Below are positions 1 through 12,800 of a DNA stretch of 64,000 nt, in pieces. The translations under genes were made by a program, and so were the position numbers. Origin of the DNA: Oxyruncus cristatus (taxonomy: Eukaryota; Chordata; Aves; Passeriformes; Cotingidae); assembly GCA_013399855.1 (NCBI GenBank), contig VXAY01005813.1, positions 723,825-787,824 of the forward strand, given 5' to 3'. The notes under the pieces were generated by a model, which saw only the letters and a list, made by a program, of their open reading frames with translations, was not told the DNA's origin and made no database searches. The stretch's first letter is position 1. Every line of letters begins with the position of its first letter.

Positions 1-697
1 CAGTGGAACCTCCCCAGCAAAGGCAGCCAGCTGTGCTTGTGCTAAACAGAGCATTTTAATAAAGAGCTATAAAAAGTTTTGTTCTTGCACTGAACCAGAA
101 CAGATTCAGCCTCTGGCCCATCCAAGGACCACTCAGAGAGCCAGGCCTGCTGACTTACTGCAAGTCATTTCTAGCACTGCAAGCTGATGGATGAATGTGA
201 CATTATAGAATAGATTAAAAGCTGTACCAAAAAGTCACTATTAGAAGCAACCATGACAACAAATGAGAAATTTTAAGAGGCAAAAATTCATTCCATTGAA
301 GAGCATAAATGTATAACTATTTTTAAATAGTGGTCTATTATTTTTACTAATACCCCACCCCAAATAAAAATCAATCTACGTAATCTTAGCTATAGCAATT
401 CTGAAATAATCACTGATTTACATGGGGTGTTTTTTTCCCCCAAGGCATAAAATCACAGAACCATTCAGATTGCAAAAGAGCCCAAAGACCATTAAGTCCA
501 ACCTGTGACTGATCCCCACCTTGTCACCCAGCCCGGAGCACTGAGTGCCACGTCCAGTCGTTCCTTAAGCACCTCCAGGGATGGGGACTCCACCACCTCC
601 CTGGGCAGCCCCTTCCAGTGCCTGACCACCCTTTCTGTGAAGAAATCACACTAAATCCCAGACTGCTCTAAAATCAGCATTTTGGTTTGATACTCAC
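1..697 (-). other. NFAT5 intron 6 (part)
   Basis: Apart from the CR1 fragment at about 455-650, this is AT-rich intron with no recognisable element. Confidence 0.85.
455..650 (-). repeat. CR1 LINE 3'-end fragment
   Basis: The plus strand runs from TCACAGAACCATTCAG through CAGGGATGGGGACTCCACC to CTGACCACCCTTTCTGTGA. This is the reverse complement of the CR1 3' region, so the element lies on the minus strand, in NFAT5 intron 6. Confidence 0.85.
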
Positions 698-870
698 TGC
701 ACAGAATGGGGGAAGAAGGCGTCTGCAGGGTCAGGGTGGAGCCGTCCTTGCGCGTGATGTTGACGCGAAAGACCAGCCGGGCGCGTGTGCTCTTCTTCTT
801 GGACCCGGCAATCCCTATCCTGGCTTCAACATCAGCATTCCTCAGCTTCAGGATTCCCACACAATCAACC
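698..870 (-). CDS. NFAT5: NFAT5 exon 6 (Rel-homology region, end of N-terminal Ig domain)
   Basis: Encodes [37 protein letters not shown] and [20 protein letters not shown]. Acceptor TTGTTAG at 877-871, donor TGCA|GTGAGT at 697-696. The next exon, which should carry the dimerisation (IPT) domain, lies outside the window to the left. Confidence 0.96.
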
Positions 871-3800
871 CTAACAACACAGAAGAGTACAGAGTTTAAT
901 AGTTTAGTAAGTTCAGTACCTTAAATAATCTTTCAAGGAGTTCCATAAGCCACCAAGTCAAAAGTCTTGAGGTAATTACTGAAATGTTATTAGATTATTT
1001 TTATTTACATGAAATCTCTCTGTGACCTTTCTCATTTTTCAATTCAACCCTGCATAATTTGGATGACGAATCATGGGAGAACAGCAAATGAAAGCACGAA
1101 TAAAACAGAAAATGCAATGTAATTCTGGTAAGCATTCAATTTAGAATCACAGCTCTTCATTTTTCCATCCCTAGGGTGAGATCTGGCTTTGTAGGATTAT
1201 TGCTACAAAATATTCTGCATTCACTTAAAGAAAGCAGGAGTAGAAGAAAACTTACTGTAGTCATATTATTTTTTACGTTCAGTGGGGCTTGGAAGTGACA
1301 GATACGTCCTACCGTAAGTGTGGTCCTAGGGGAGATGTACAGGGCCAGGTGAGAGAGATGCAGTGCTGGCTTTCAGAGACAAATGCTCCATGGAAAATTA
1401 TTAAAAGCAAAAAAACAGCAAAAAAAAAAAATTTAAAAAATAAAAATAATAATAATAGTAAAAAAAAACCCCAAACAAAAAACCCAGAAACACAGCCTGA
1501 TGTGTTGAAAAGAAGAATATTGTAATTTAATCAGGATTTTGGGCTCCATGTCCAAAAAGTACAGGGACCATCTGACTACAATGAATTTCAAGCAAGAGCT
1601 GAGGAGCAGAGTGGAGGGGACAGTGTGGTTCAGACAATGCCACTAGCATTACCTTCAACAGAGGTGCTACAGCACCACTGAAATACCAGCAAATTTTCTT
1701 TAGAGACAACAAGATATCACGAAAAACAGCCCAGGCAAAACTCTTCTTCCTAGATAATTCCAGTTCCTCTTCCTGATATTGCTATACTTTATATGGTTGG
1801 ATTTGACGATCTTAAAGGTCTTTTCCAACCTTAACAATTGTATAATTTTATGATTAACACCCAAGGACAATTATAAAATTCCTCTCTAAGAGGCAGTTTC
1901 CAAACTTATAGGAATACACTTTTTATTAAAAGAGAATCAAATTGATTCAGTCTATCTGCAAACTGTATTATCCTGCTTAGGAAGTAGACAAAGTAAACCA
2001 AATAAAGGTTTCTTCTCTTGATAGAGGTTTCCAGGTGCAGAGTGGCAGCTTTTAATCACAGAGCCATTACAAAACAGATGTTCTACTGACAAGAAGACTG
2101 GAAGATCACAGCCTTCCTGTATATTGATACATGTGAAAAGCTTAGTAGGGAATCACTTCTATCTGAGGTGTCCTTCCTGTGAGATCGGAACCACGAAGGC
2201 AGATGAGTCCATTCTTCAAAACCTCCTGCTGTGACCCACTGCCATGAGCCCCTTTCCAGGGGCCACACACTGCCCTCATGCAGCTGCATCCAGGCTCCAA
2301 AACCTCACCTGTGCTGGACCACACCAGCTCTGTCAGGATGGGCAGAACAAGCAAAGCAAGAGAGCAGAAAAACCAGAGTTTTGCTTCACTATCCACAACT
2401 CCCAGTTTCTTGGGCCCAATATTCTCCATCCTTTTTCCAAGCAGCAATTCTGTACTTGTTCAAAGTCAACCAGCCAGCAGAACCAGTGATGGTTATAGTT
2501 CACCTAATGCTTGGATATGCACATTACTGATCAATCAAAGACATGAAACCAACCTAACAGAGTTAACTGATAAAGTCTAAGGGAGAACAGACTAAGCATG
2601 AAGTATAATTAACAAACTGAGAACGTGATTTAAAAGGTTTTCTATCCATGTGGCCTCACTCAGTGCTCGGTGTGGGCCAAGATGGTCACACTTTAATTAC
2701 CAACCCATCCAACAGAAAAAGATAACCTGTTCCCAAACCAAAGCTCATAAATGAAAATACTTATAAAAAAAGCTACTCACGCCAGTGTCATGTTGTTGCT
2801 TGGGTCGAGCCCGACCTCGATGACCGTGGTCCCCTCTATATCCACCTCCTTGCAGGGGGTGGTGTTTCTCCCAGTGACTCTGCAGGCCTGGTAGAACCCA
2901 TGCGGCTTCACGCGCCCGGAGTCGTTCCCCACGAACACCTGCAGCACCACCGGCTCATTGTGACCCTCCAGCTGAAAGAGGCCAGTGGTTAATTAACACG
3001 GAGAGATTTCTTTAATTATTATTGTTAATATTTTGGTTTTAAACCACCTTGAATTCCATCTATCTTCAGGTAGAATTATCCCAACTACAACTCTCACGTC
3101 TATTACGACCCCTCACTCTCACCCCAACCATGACTATTCCCCCATCTCTTGCCAGGATTCTCCTCTCCCCCCAATGCATCTATGTCCACCAGTCAGCCCA
3201 GAAAGAGAACGTTTGCTGGGGTTGCTTCCAAAGGTGATGAGAATTTGTTGGTCAATACGTGCAGGCCCATTAATCCCTGGCATTCCAGAACCCCACCTTT
3301 ACACCAGATGCACCTTGAAATCCTTGTGAAACCAGATTAAAACTGTCCAACATTTGCAAAACCACTGGAAAAGTCAGAGCAGGATGAAGGGGAGGCATAG
3401 GTAAGAATGGGATGATCCAACCACACAAACCCAGCTTTCTCTCAGACACCAAAATAAAATTAAAAACGGTAACTTGACATCTCCTACTTAAAGCTTATGA
3501 ACAGTGTCAGAGTTTGCTGAAACACTTCATAAGTAAAAGCAGGTCAGACATTTTAACATCCTCCTGCAATCCCATGTGAAAGCCATAATTATTCCAGAAC
3601 ATGTGAGTGAAAAATACATTCATAAAATACATTCATGAAATGTTTGTGTCCTTTCAATGCTTTTTTTTATTAGTGGGATTCCTCTGTGGTGCCACAGACT
3701 AAAAATACTCTCGTGGTAAAAGAAGTTTTAAAGTAAACCTGGACACTGCATTTCAAAGGAACCTTTCCTTCTTTTTAGGAAATAGTTAAGAAAAATACTC

Positions 3801-6800
3801 CAATTAAAAACAAACTCTAGATTGCTGACAAATTCCCAGGCCAGAGACGGAACTCCTTTGCCAGAGAATTTTAGGTGGAGACAAAATGAGTATTTTAATG
3901 TTTCCACTATGACACATTTGTTGCTTGAGGATTTCTGGGTGACAGTGCTGTCTTCTGTCCCAGGCCTGGAAGTCATGGCAATACCTGCAGAAAGAAGCTC
4001 CATTTTTATTAGTAAGGAGATGCAAATGAGAGCAGAGTCCTCTGGAGGATCTCCTGGGGGATTAGTCCCTGAATACACTCTCAGAAAACATAGTTCTGCA
4101 TTGTTAGCAAGTTCAAATAAAGGGGGGAAAAAAAAAAAAAAATCAGCAAACACTGATAAAATCATTGTGTGCTCCTCAACTCCAGGAGGGGAAAACAGCA
4201 AATGTGAGTGTTACAGACGGGTAAAGCCAAAAGATCTCTGGAGGTGACCCAGCACAGGCTCCCAAGAGGAACCACAGAAACAGCAAGGGCTCAACACCTA
4301 GACACTTGATTCAAGATTTGTTTACACAATTTTAACGTCGCATATTGATTGTGGAACTCAAGTTCTAAGTTGTCAAGAACAGAGTTTTATTTCAGTGGCC
4401 ACAGAACTTGCTTCTCCCCCTCAATCTGTGTAAAAGAGACGCACTGGAGAAGCTCCCGAACACCAGATCTCTGAACCGCCACTGTTTTTACACTATTCCT
4501 CCCCATCTTTAAACCCCATGAACAAAACAAAAAGCCCTCTTGTCCTTAACGTATTTTTTTCCCGCTAGCTCAGATTTCCTGAAGATTCACTGACTCATTT
4601 GCCTGTGCAGCCCTGGCAGAGTTTTATCTGCAGGGTATGAACTCGTCTGCCTACTGGTAAAGCAAACTGGAACTTCCAGGAATTCAGCAACACGAGACTC
4701 TTCCAACAGATTTTTCACTGATGGGTGCTAAAGGGTAACTGGGAAAGGAATTAAAAGGAAATTCAGATGAACAAAGGCCCATTAAGAAAATCCACATAAA
4801 TGAGCACTAAATCCCCATAGCAACAGGCAATATGAAAGGATTCTTTTCTTATGAAACTTTACTGGAGTTGTGCATTACCCAGGAGGACTGAGTGAAGGGC
4901 TGGTGGGGTTTCTAACACTGCTGAACAGGACTTTGAAGATAAGCCTACTTCCATATTCTGTCAGCAGCGGACGGCACAAATTTAAGGGCTGTATCACAAA
5001 CAAACATCTCTTTGTGGACCTGGTAAATTAGTTTGAGAACTGCTCATGTATCATTGCCTTGACATAAAACTTCCCTCCCCCTGTAACTCTGTGATGCCAA
5101 TAAGACTTTTTGTGACCTGCAAGAGACCCAGTAACAGCCTTGACAGCAGAAAGACTACAAAGTCTAAAAAAGAGAGACTGGAGGTCTGTTTGAACTGAAC
5201 CTGTTCCCATTCCATTATAGCAGCCCTGGGAAGGCTGTCCCCATGCCCTGAGCCTACCTTCACTGTGGGAAAGCCCTGCTGTGTCCGGTCCTTGACGGAG
5301 CCCCGGCTGCCCTCAGTCAGATAACGAGCCCTGTGCTGGGTCTCCGGCTGCACCACAATCTTCAGTTCCTTCCCCTCACTCTTAGTTGGATACTGACCAC
5401 ACAACATTGGGGTCTTCTTCCCTCCAGCTCCCTTCTGGTTCTCTGATGCTCTGGGAAGTCAAAGCAGACCACCAAGAAGATGTTAGAAACAGCTCCCCAA
5501 TTTAAACAAACCAAATCGCTGAAAAGCTAAAACGACAAAGAGTGTGTATTAATGGATGGAAGATTTGTAGTTGAGAACCAGCTTTGGAATTCTCTTTTCG
5601 ACAGTGAAGGAAACCTGCAGGATGAAGAGGAACTGTGCTTCCCTGCTCCTCCATCCAGAGAACATGTCAACTGCTTTTCAGAGAGCAAACATAAAGGAAA
5701 GGAAAAGTAATTAGCATTAAATGATGTTAATGAACAGAAGGCAGCTCATAACCTGCTTTGTCATAGTCTATGATACAGCCTGAACAAGCTGTTTCACTGC
5801 TGTAACACACACACACGTACACACACACAGAGAATGGATTTGAGATTAAATGGCACTTCTTTAAACAGGAAAACAGCCTCATGCCTGTCTCCACCTCCAC
5901 TTGCACATCCATGCAAACTCCAACTCTGATTTTGTCAAAACAGATTAATAAATTTACGTGGAAACCCAATCAGTTATTGTAAAAGCTCTGATATAATTGC
6001 ACCAAAGTTAAATAAGTGTATGCACAAGGCCTTTATTTCTAAGTGCATTTTGTTGGACATTACGTCTTGTGCTCAGTTCCATAATTAAAACTGGGATGAA
6101 GGAGCCCTCCAAAGTCTAACAGTACATGAGCCATCCTCTGTTCCCTTTAAACCAGAATTTGGTCATGAACCTGAAGTCCAATAAACTCATTTCACACTAG
6201 GAAACGTGAACGTGCCACGGCACACGGTACAGGCAGGAAAAGGGCTCCATGATTTACGCAAATGTCATATTCATTTTACTACCAAAAAGGGGTTTCTAAC
6301 AGCTAATGCCTGGGAAGAAAGCAGCTTTAAATAACAGGTGTGAATTGCTTAAAAAACAAATCCTGTTTCAAGGCGCAACTTACGGAAGTAATTTGCTCAG
6401 GATTTTTTCCTTCTCAAAAAGGGTGAAAAATGCTTTTTCTTCAAAATCGTTTACTGGGAGCTTTGCCACTGCATGAGGTTCTCACTGACCTAGAGCTTGG
6501 GTAATCCAACTCTCTTCCCAATGATTTACACTAACAAACAGGATCAGCACCTTTCCTAAAGCTCCTACTATGCAAGGTCCAGCACATGGATACAGCATAG
6601 GCTTCCCAGTCATTCCCAGCCCTGCTCCTATGCCCCAGGGAAGGCTGGGCACACCTATGCCCCCTTCATTCCTCCACATCTCATAACTCTGAAAGTCATG
6701 GAATTATAGAACAGTCTTGGTTGGAAGGGACCTTCAGATGTCATCTAGTCAACACCCCGCCATGGCAGGGACACCTTCCACTATCCCAGGTTGCTCCAAG

Positions 6801-9800
6801 CCCCGTCCAACCTGGCCTTGAACACTTCCAGGGATGGGGCAACCACAGCTTCTCTGAGCAACCTGTGCCAGGGCCTCACCACCCTCCTTCTAAAAAAGTT
6901 CTTCCTTTTATCTACTCTAAATCAACCCTCTCTTAGTTGGAAACCACGACCCTTTGCCTATAGCAACAGGCCATATTTGTCACACTCCTATTTCCACTGA
7001 GCCTTCCAAAACCTTCCAATACACATAACAAAGGGTTAAAACAGACAGAGGTCAGTGCTTTGGATGACTTCCATTCCTATTCTTCTGTCCATGAAGGTTA
7101 ACCACGGACAGCCGAGTGAGCCTCCTCCTGCTCACCCAGCTGAGCCCAGCCACAGTCCTGGATGCCCTCCACACTCATCCTCAACCACCAAAGAGAGGCA
7201 GGATCTAGATCAAAACTGGTATAAATCTTGCAAGATAATTAATACCATCTTACAGTAAAACCATCTTCCTGCCAAGGAGTCGTGATTACTCTGCTTGGTG
7301 CAGTCACACAGGCTGCTTGAAAACATAAATATGCCATACAAAAACATACCTTCCTTTGGGAAAAGGGACAAAACTGTCCTTCAGTGCAGCACATGGAAAA
7401 CCTGTGATACACTAAACAAATCGTAATTAACACCCTCATGCTCTTTGCTTCTGTACAAGTTAAAGGAAAGCTCTAATGAAATTCAAGCTCGTTAGACAAT
7501 CAGTTTCTCGCTTCTTGTCAGGACAACCCTCCAATGGACTAGTAATTACAAGGACCACATTTACCAATTTTTAGTCAATATATTTTCCTTTTCTTACTCA
7601 GAATTTTAAAAGGAACCCCTCAGCTTCTCACAGGGGAAGTGAGAAAGAATGCTGGGCAACCTCAGCCATGGCAACACCCCTGCATCCTTCCAAATGCCAG
7701 GCTTGGGAGCCAGAGGACACCTTGGCACAGGGAACACTTCATGGAAAACACCACAGGGATGGCTCACTCTGACCCTGTCACACCTGGAAGTTCCAGCTCA
7801 GTACACTAATAGGGAAGGCTGTGGTATGATTGAATTTTGAAGGGAAGCATTGGAGAGACAGCCATCAAAATGAAATCCACTCTTACGCTCAAAATGTCAT
7901 GTTTTAGCAGCGTGACATTAACACTGTGGTCTCTCCAAGAGTACTTTACTCATAAATCTCAGTTACCTTAATTGTCAACATACATATTAGCATATTTAAG
8001 CAAAGAGATGCTCCCCACAATTATTTTAAAGTCTTTCCTCTAGAAAATTAATCATTACTTTCAATCAGATTAGCTGAACCTGAGAGCCATTTAAAACCTT
8101 CACCAGAGTTACTCAGTGGTCTTTCTTCTCAGATTACAACTATGTATAATTATACATCCTTTTAATTCAGTTATTCATATTGCCATTATTCACAGCTGTA
8201 CAAAACATTTCATACACACACATTTATTAATTTAACTGTTACCAAATAATGTCTCCCTAATCTAGCACTTTTTTTTTTGGTAAGAAAATAAATGTAACTG
8301 CCAAATCCCAAGGCAAATGGAACAGATCTTCTGAATTAAGTTTGGCCTGGTCCTGCCCTGCCCTCAGGGCTGTTCCCAGGGCAGAGCTGAAAGTGAAAGT
8401 GAGACCAAGCACATCGGAAACCTGAGCCCCTGCCCTAAATCACCATCAATTCATCCCTTCTAAAAAGGGCCTTCACAAATTCCAAGTTTCCACAGGAATA
8501 TATTCTTTCTCTTCCTGGCCTTTAAAGACAACTGCGTAGAAGTCTCTTTAGAGGCAAATGCCATTTCCATTCCCTACGGAACACAGCTGCTCTCCTTGCT
8601 CTGTTCTGAAAGCCAAAAGTAACTGAACTCCCTTGGCCGAACTCCACCAGGCTGGGAAGTTTAAAACCCCCAGTCACTACGGTGACCCAGATTTGTAATG
8701 CCAAATCTCCCTATTCCAATGGCAAAATGAAGTCTCCTAAGATCTTGGCCACTTCTTACCCCAGAGCGTTCATTTCAAGGGACAATTCTGTTACCTAAGA
8801 GTTCTCCTGCAGTTCAGTCTGGTCTGTGTGGGGGGAAAGAATTCTGCTCTCTCCCCTCTACATTCACAGAATTGAGGGTTGTTCACTGCTCACCCCCGAT
8901 GTTTTCAGGGACGTTACAGTCTTGTTCTGTTTTTAGACTGAGACCTCATGTATCATTCCAGAGTTTACTAAATCTCCCCTTTCTGCCCTGAAATCACATT
9001 TACAGTTGCACAGCTCTTTGCTTTTCCATAAAGCTTTTCCCTGCGTAAGGGAGAGCTTGGTCCCCAGGAGCTGGGGGAGGCACTTTCCTCATTCCAAGCT
9101 TCCTGGCCTCTACCAGGTACTAATATTTTACTTTATTACCATCTGCTTTGGCTGGTGAAAACCAGAGTACCCAAGGATAGAACGGTGCCTGCGTGGAGAC
9201 CCCAGAAGACCCCAAGCAGAGCCAATGTTCCCATCCAGCTCCACTCCTCCTGGGGAGGCACCAGGACACTCAGGAAAGGTTCTTGGAATTGCTTTCTCAC
9301 AGTGAAATTTTAAGTATGGAACTGCACTGACCCTGGGAACACAGACTCCAGGCTCTTTCCCTTTGGAATGTGAGAAGTTCATCATCTTTGCCATCAGTCA
9401 AATTTTAATATTCCCCGTTGCTGTGATGAACGTCAGAACGTACTGCAAGCACAGACATAAAAGTAAAAACAAAATACACTCCTGCCCCCAAAAGAGCCCA
9501 AAACAAAAGAGCCAAAGCCATCCATTTGACCATCTTAGAAGTACTAAAGAAGAAACAAGTTAAAAAATAACACAAAAAGAAGAAATGTATCAACACACTC
9601 TTGCAAACTGATGGATTTTTGCTCTTTAAGCAGCTACTGAAATGCATTTAGTGAACAGTGTGAAGTGGGAGATGAGAGGCCACCACCCAGGTGTGCCCAC
9701 GCAGACACACGCACACGACCCAGAAGCACAGAGAGAAACAGGATTAGAGATTTATTTCTGAAAAAATCAAATACAGAAGTGAATTCACAAGGCAAAACCA

Positions 9801-12800
9801 AAACCTGGTTCCCCATATTTGTCTTAACATTTCATAAAAAAGTAAAGCACATGTTAATTTAAATGATGAGAAATCCCAATGAGCCATTAACCATTAACTT
9901 CTACTCCCATCCCTCTCTCTGTTGGATAAATAGAGACAAATAGAAGCAGGTGAAGTGTACAGACTGAAACCCTCATATAAAATCCTGCAAAAAACCATTC
10001 GCATTTAGGGTGCACCCACTTCACTCTGCCTTTCCTTTTAAATACATTTTCACTGCTATTTTATAAATGGAATTGTGTGGCCTTTCGGGAATTTCACTTA
10101 AAGAACACAGATGAGCTCATCAGTGCTGCGTTTAATTGCTGCAGGGAAGTTTAGCTTTATCTTCTAAATAAAGATTAACAGTCTAATGAGAACTCAGCAC
10201 AGAATTATGGAATGGTTTGGGTTGAAAGGAACTTATAAATAAAGAGATCCAGTTCCACCCCCCTGCCATGGGCAGGGACACTTTCCACTAGACCAGGTTG
10301 CTCCACATCCTATCCAACCTGGCCTTGGACACTTCCAGGGATGGGGCAGCCACAACTTTATGGGGAAAGAACAACTTAAGCTGGGCTAGGCCGCGGCAGG
10401 GACAGCAGAGAAGGGAGGGGGTTTATGTGAGAACCCGAGCAGAACATTGGCCAGGTCACGGGGAGACTTTTATTAGTTTGGGTTTACATATGGAGATAGA
10501 ACTTTTTTTCTTAAAAAAAAAACAAAACAAAAAAAAGCAGATACCAACCCATTTCCTGCTTTTGAGTTGCCTTTGCTGTCCGTGCTGAGCTGAGAAAGGA
10601 CATAGTGAGGCGCTTTGGCACTGTCGGCATCAAAGATATCCATGTTGGACTCTTCACAATCTCGGCGTTTGATCCCTGGCCTCTGCTTTGGGTTGCGTTT
10701 GCGCGATTTACGTGGCACCTCAGTGTTATCATTGTAGGAACTGGTACTCATGTTACTGAAGTTGGAGGGTGAATCCTCCATCCACATACTGCAGCTCTGT
10801 TCTGACTCCAGCGCACAGCCCTCATCCTGGCAGGACATCCGACTGTTGTCCAGCAGGTCCTCGGGTGGTGGCGAGATGTACAGGACTGTGTGGCGCCGCG
10901 GCGTTGACTGGTGCTGCTGGGCTGTGTTACCGGTTATCTGCTGGTCACTTACCCCTCGGGTACTTACCCCCACGGCTGAGGAGCAGCTCTCCACTTGCAT
11001 AGCCTTGCTGTCGGTGACTGAGGTAGAGTAAATGGTAGGACTGGAAGAGGTGGTAAAGGAGCTGCAAGCACCGCCCATGGAGGAAGAGGAAGGAGCTGAA
11101 GAAGCATCTGCGGTGTACAATTCACAAGTAAATACCGGAGCCGCGGCGGGGGCTGTGCTGGCTATAGCAGTCCCAGAGAAATCAAGGTGATTTAGGAACC
11201 GATTGCTTTCCCCCAAGAAATGTTTGGAATTTGGTTACGTTTTAGAATGGAAGTGCTTAAAGCAACACAGCCTAGCCAATACTTTGGAAATGTCCAAACG
11301 AGTCTTAGCACGATCCACTGTAATCAAATTTTTATGACTTAATGTTAATTCATAAAAATGGCTGCGAGTAAACAGAGCTTTCATCGCCTCAGCTGGACTA
11401 ATTATTGGTGTAGAAGCCATTTCATCTAAAATAGCCCCAAAGCAAAATGCTTATAAATCCACATTCAATGCCAATCAAACCATTTATTGTTGGAAATTTT
11501 TTTTTTTTTTTTGAAAAAGACGGGACTGTGCTTAGCCACAAAATATTAAAATAAGTTTCTAACCTATGAAGCAGAGAACTACAGGTCATTTTTAATGCAG
11601 ACACTCCCTGCTTCAGAGGCAAATCCTGGAATAAAAATATGAGAAAATAAATGAGAAAAAGAGCTGCTGATTATTCCATCATAAATGAGAAATAAAATAT
11701 AAAATCAACTGAGTTGGTAGGCAAAATGGAACTGGTATCAGTCACTATGAGTGAGCTGTGGATTGTGAAGGTTCAAAACAGGGCTGAAATATCTGCGTTG
11801 GTGACACGCTGATCCAAGGACAGGGAATTTCTGTAATTTGACTTTTCCAGTCACTGAGACCGATTTCTCTTAGACTTTAACAGTCCCTTACACAGAGACA
11901 GCTTGGGACAGACCTCTGAAAAATTCCTATTAAGCAGGAGATTTCCAAACACCCTGTGAAGTCTCCAGAGGTCTCACAGCTCAATCTGGTTTAGAAACAT
12001 AAAAATGATTAAAACAAACGCCCGAAGATTTCTGGAGAACACCACAACTGTTGCCAAGGAAGAAATTTAATAGACAAATCAGCTGAATATATAGGTTAAA
12101 CATTCCAGAGGAAGCAGGATGGGGCAAATGTAGGGCTTTATTTATTTATTTCAATCAGCTGTAGCTCACTGAGGAATAAATGAACTGAATTTTATAGTCA
12201 GATTTCAGCTTCCTGGGGGCAGATCATCCTGGTTTATGTATTTCTGCACTGCCCACACCTGATAAACCAGAACCACTGAAATAACCTAACTTTGGAACAC
12301 ATTGTACATTAAATATATACATAACTATACAATGTGTTTGTTCAGCTAGTTACTGCTGTCAGGAAGGTAATCCCTATTATTAAGAAGAATACGATATTTT
12401 CATTTGTGCTGTGTGGGATTTTTTTAAAATCCAAAATATTATGTTAAACTCTCAAGTCTAAAAAGTTTAGGGACAGTCGGACTATTTATTCCATTTTACT
12501 TAGTTAAAAGTAGCAGAATAAAGTATTTTAAGCCACGATATATATTTAGTTAACAGTAAAACTCAGCCAACCTTCCCATAAATCCACCTACTTGGAACTA
12601 CTGGGGGTATCAATGACTGATGATAAAGAATTTTTAAACTATTACTGTTTTTTACAGCTTTTCTGTGCTAAATGAATGTAAAAGCAAACCTACATCACTT
12701 CAGACTGTAAAATTTAGTGGCCATTACAGTTTATCGAGAAACTATTCTGCTTTTATCACCTTCCCCAAACCTTCCAGTGAACCAAGAGCAGCTGAATGAT

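Larger units (their letters stand above)
871..2780 (-). other. NFAT5 intron 5
   Basis: No gene seen. It holds an A-rich low-complexity tract at about 1409-1475 and a short CR1 tail at about 1790-1855. The rest is unremarkable. Confidence 0.85.
5451..10548 (-). other. NFAT5 intron 3
   Basis: No exon or RNA gene recognised. It holds a short CA repeat and two CR1 fragments, listed separately. The remainder is ordinary AT-rich intron. Confidence 0.8.

Noticed and set aside
3728..4247. Open frames of 141 and 157 codons on opposite strands in NFAT5 intron 4
   Set aside because: No known domain, overlapping strands, a homopolymer A tract read as poly-Lys or poly-Phe, and position inside a well-defined intron. 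Best explained by chance.
12296..12338. Hairpin as a possible microRNA precursor
   Set aside because: Only an 11-base stem with a 21-base AT-rich loop, too short for a precursor hairpin.
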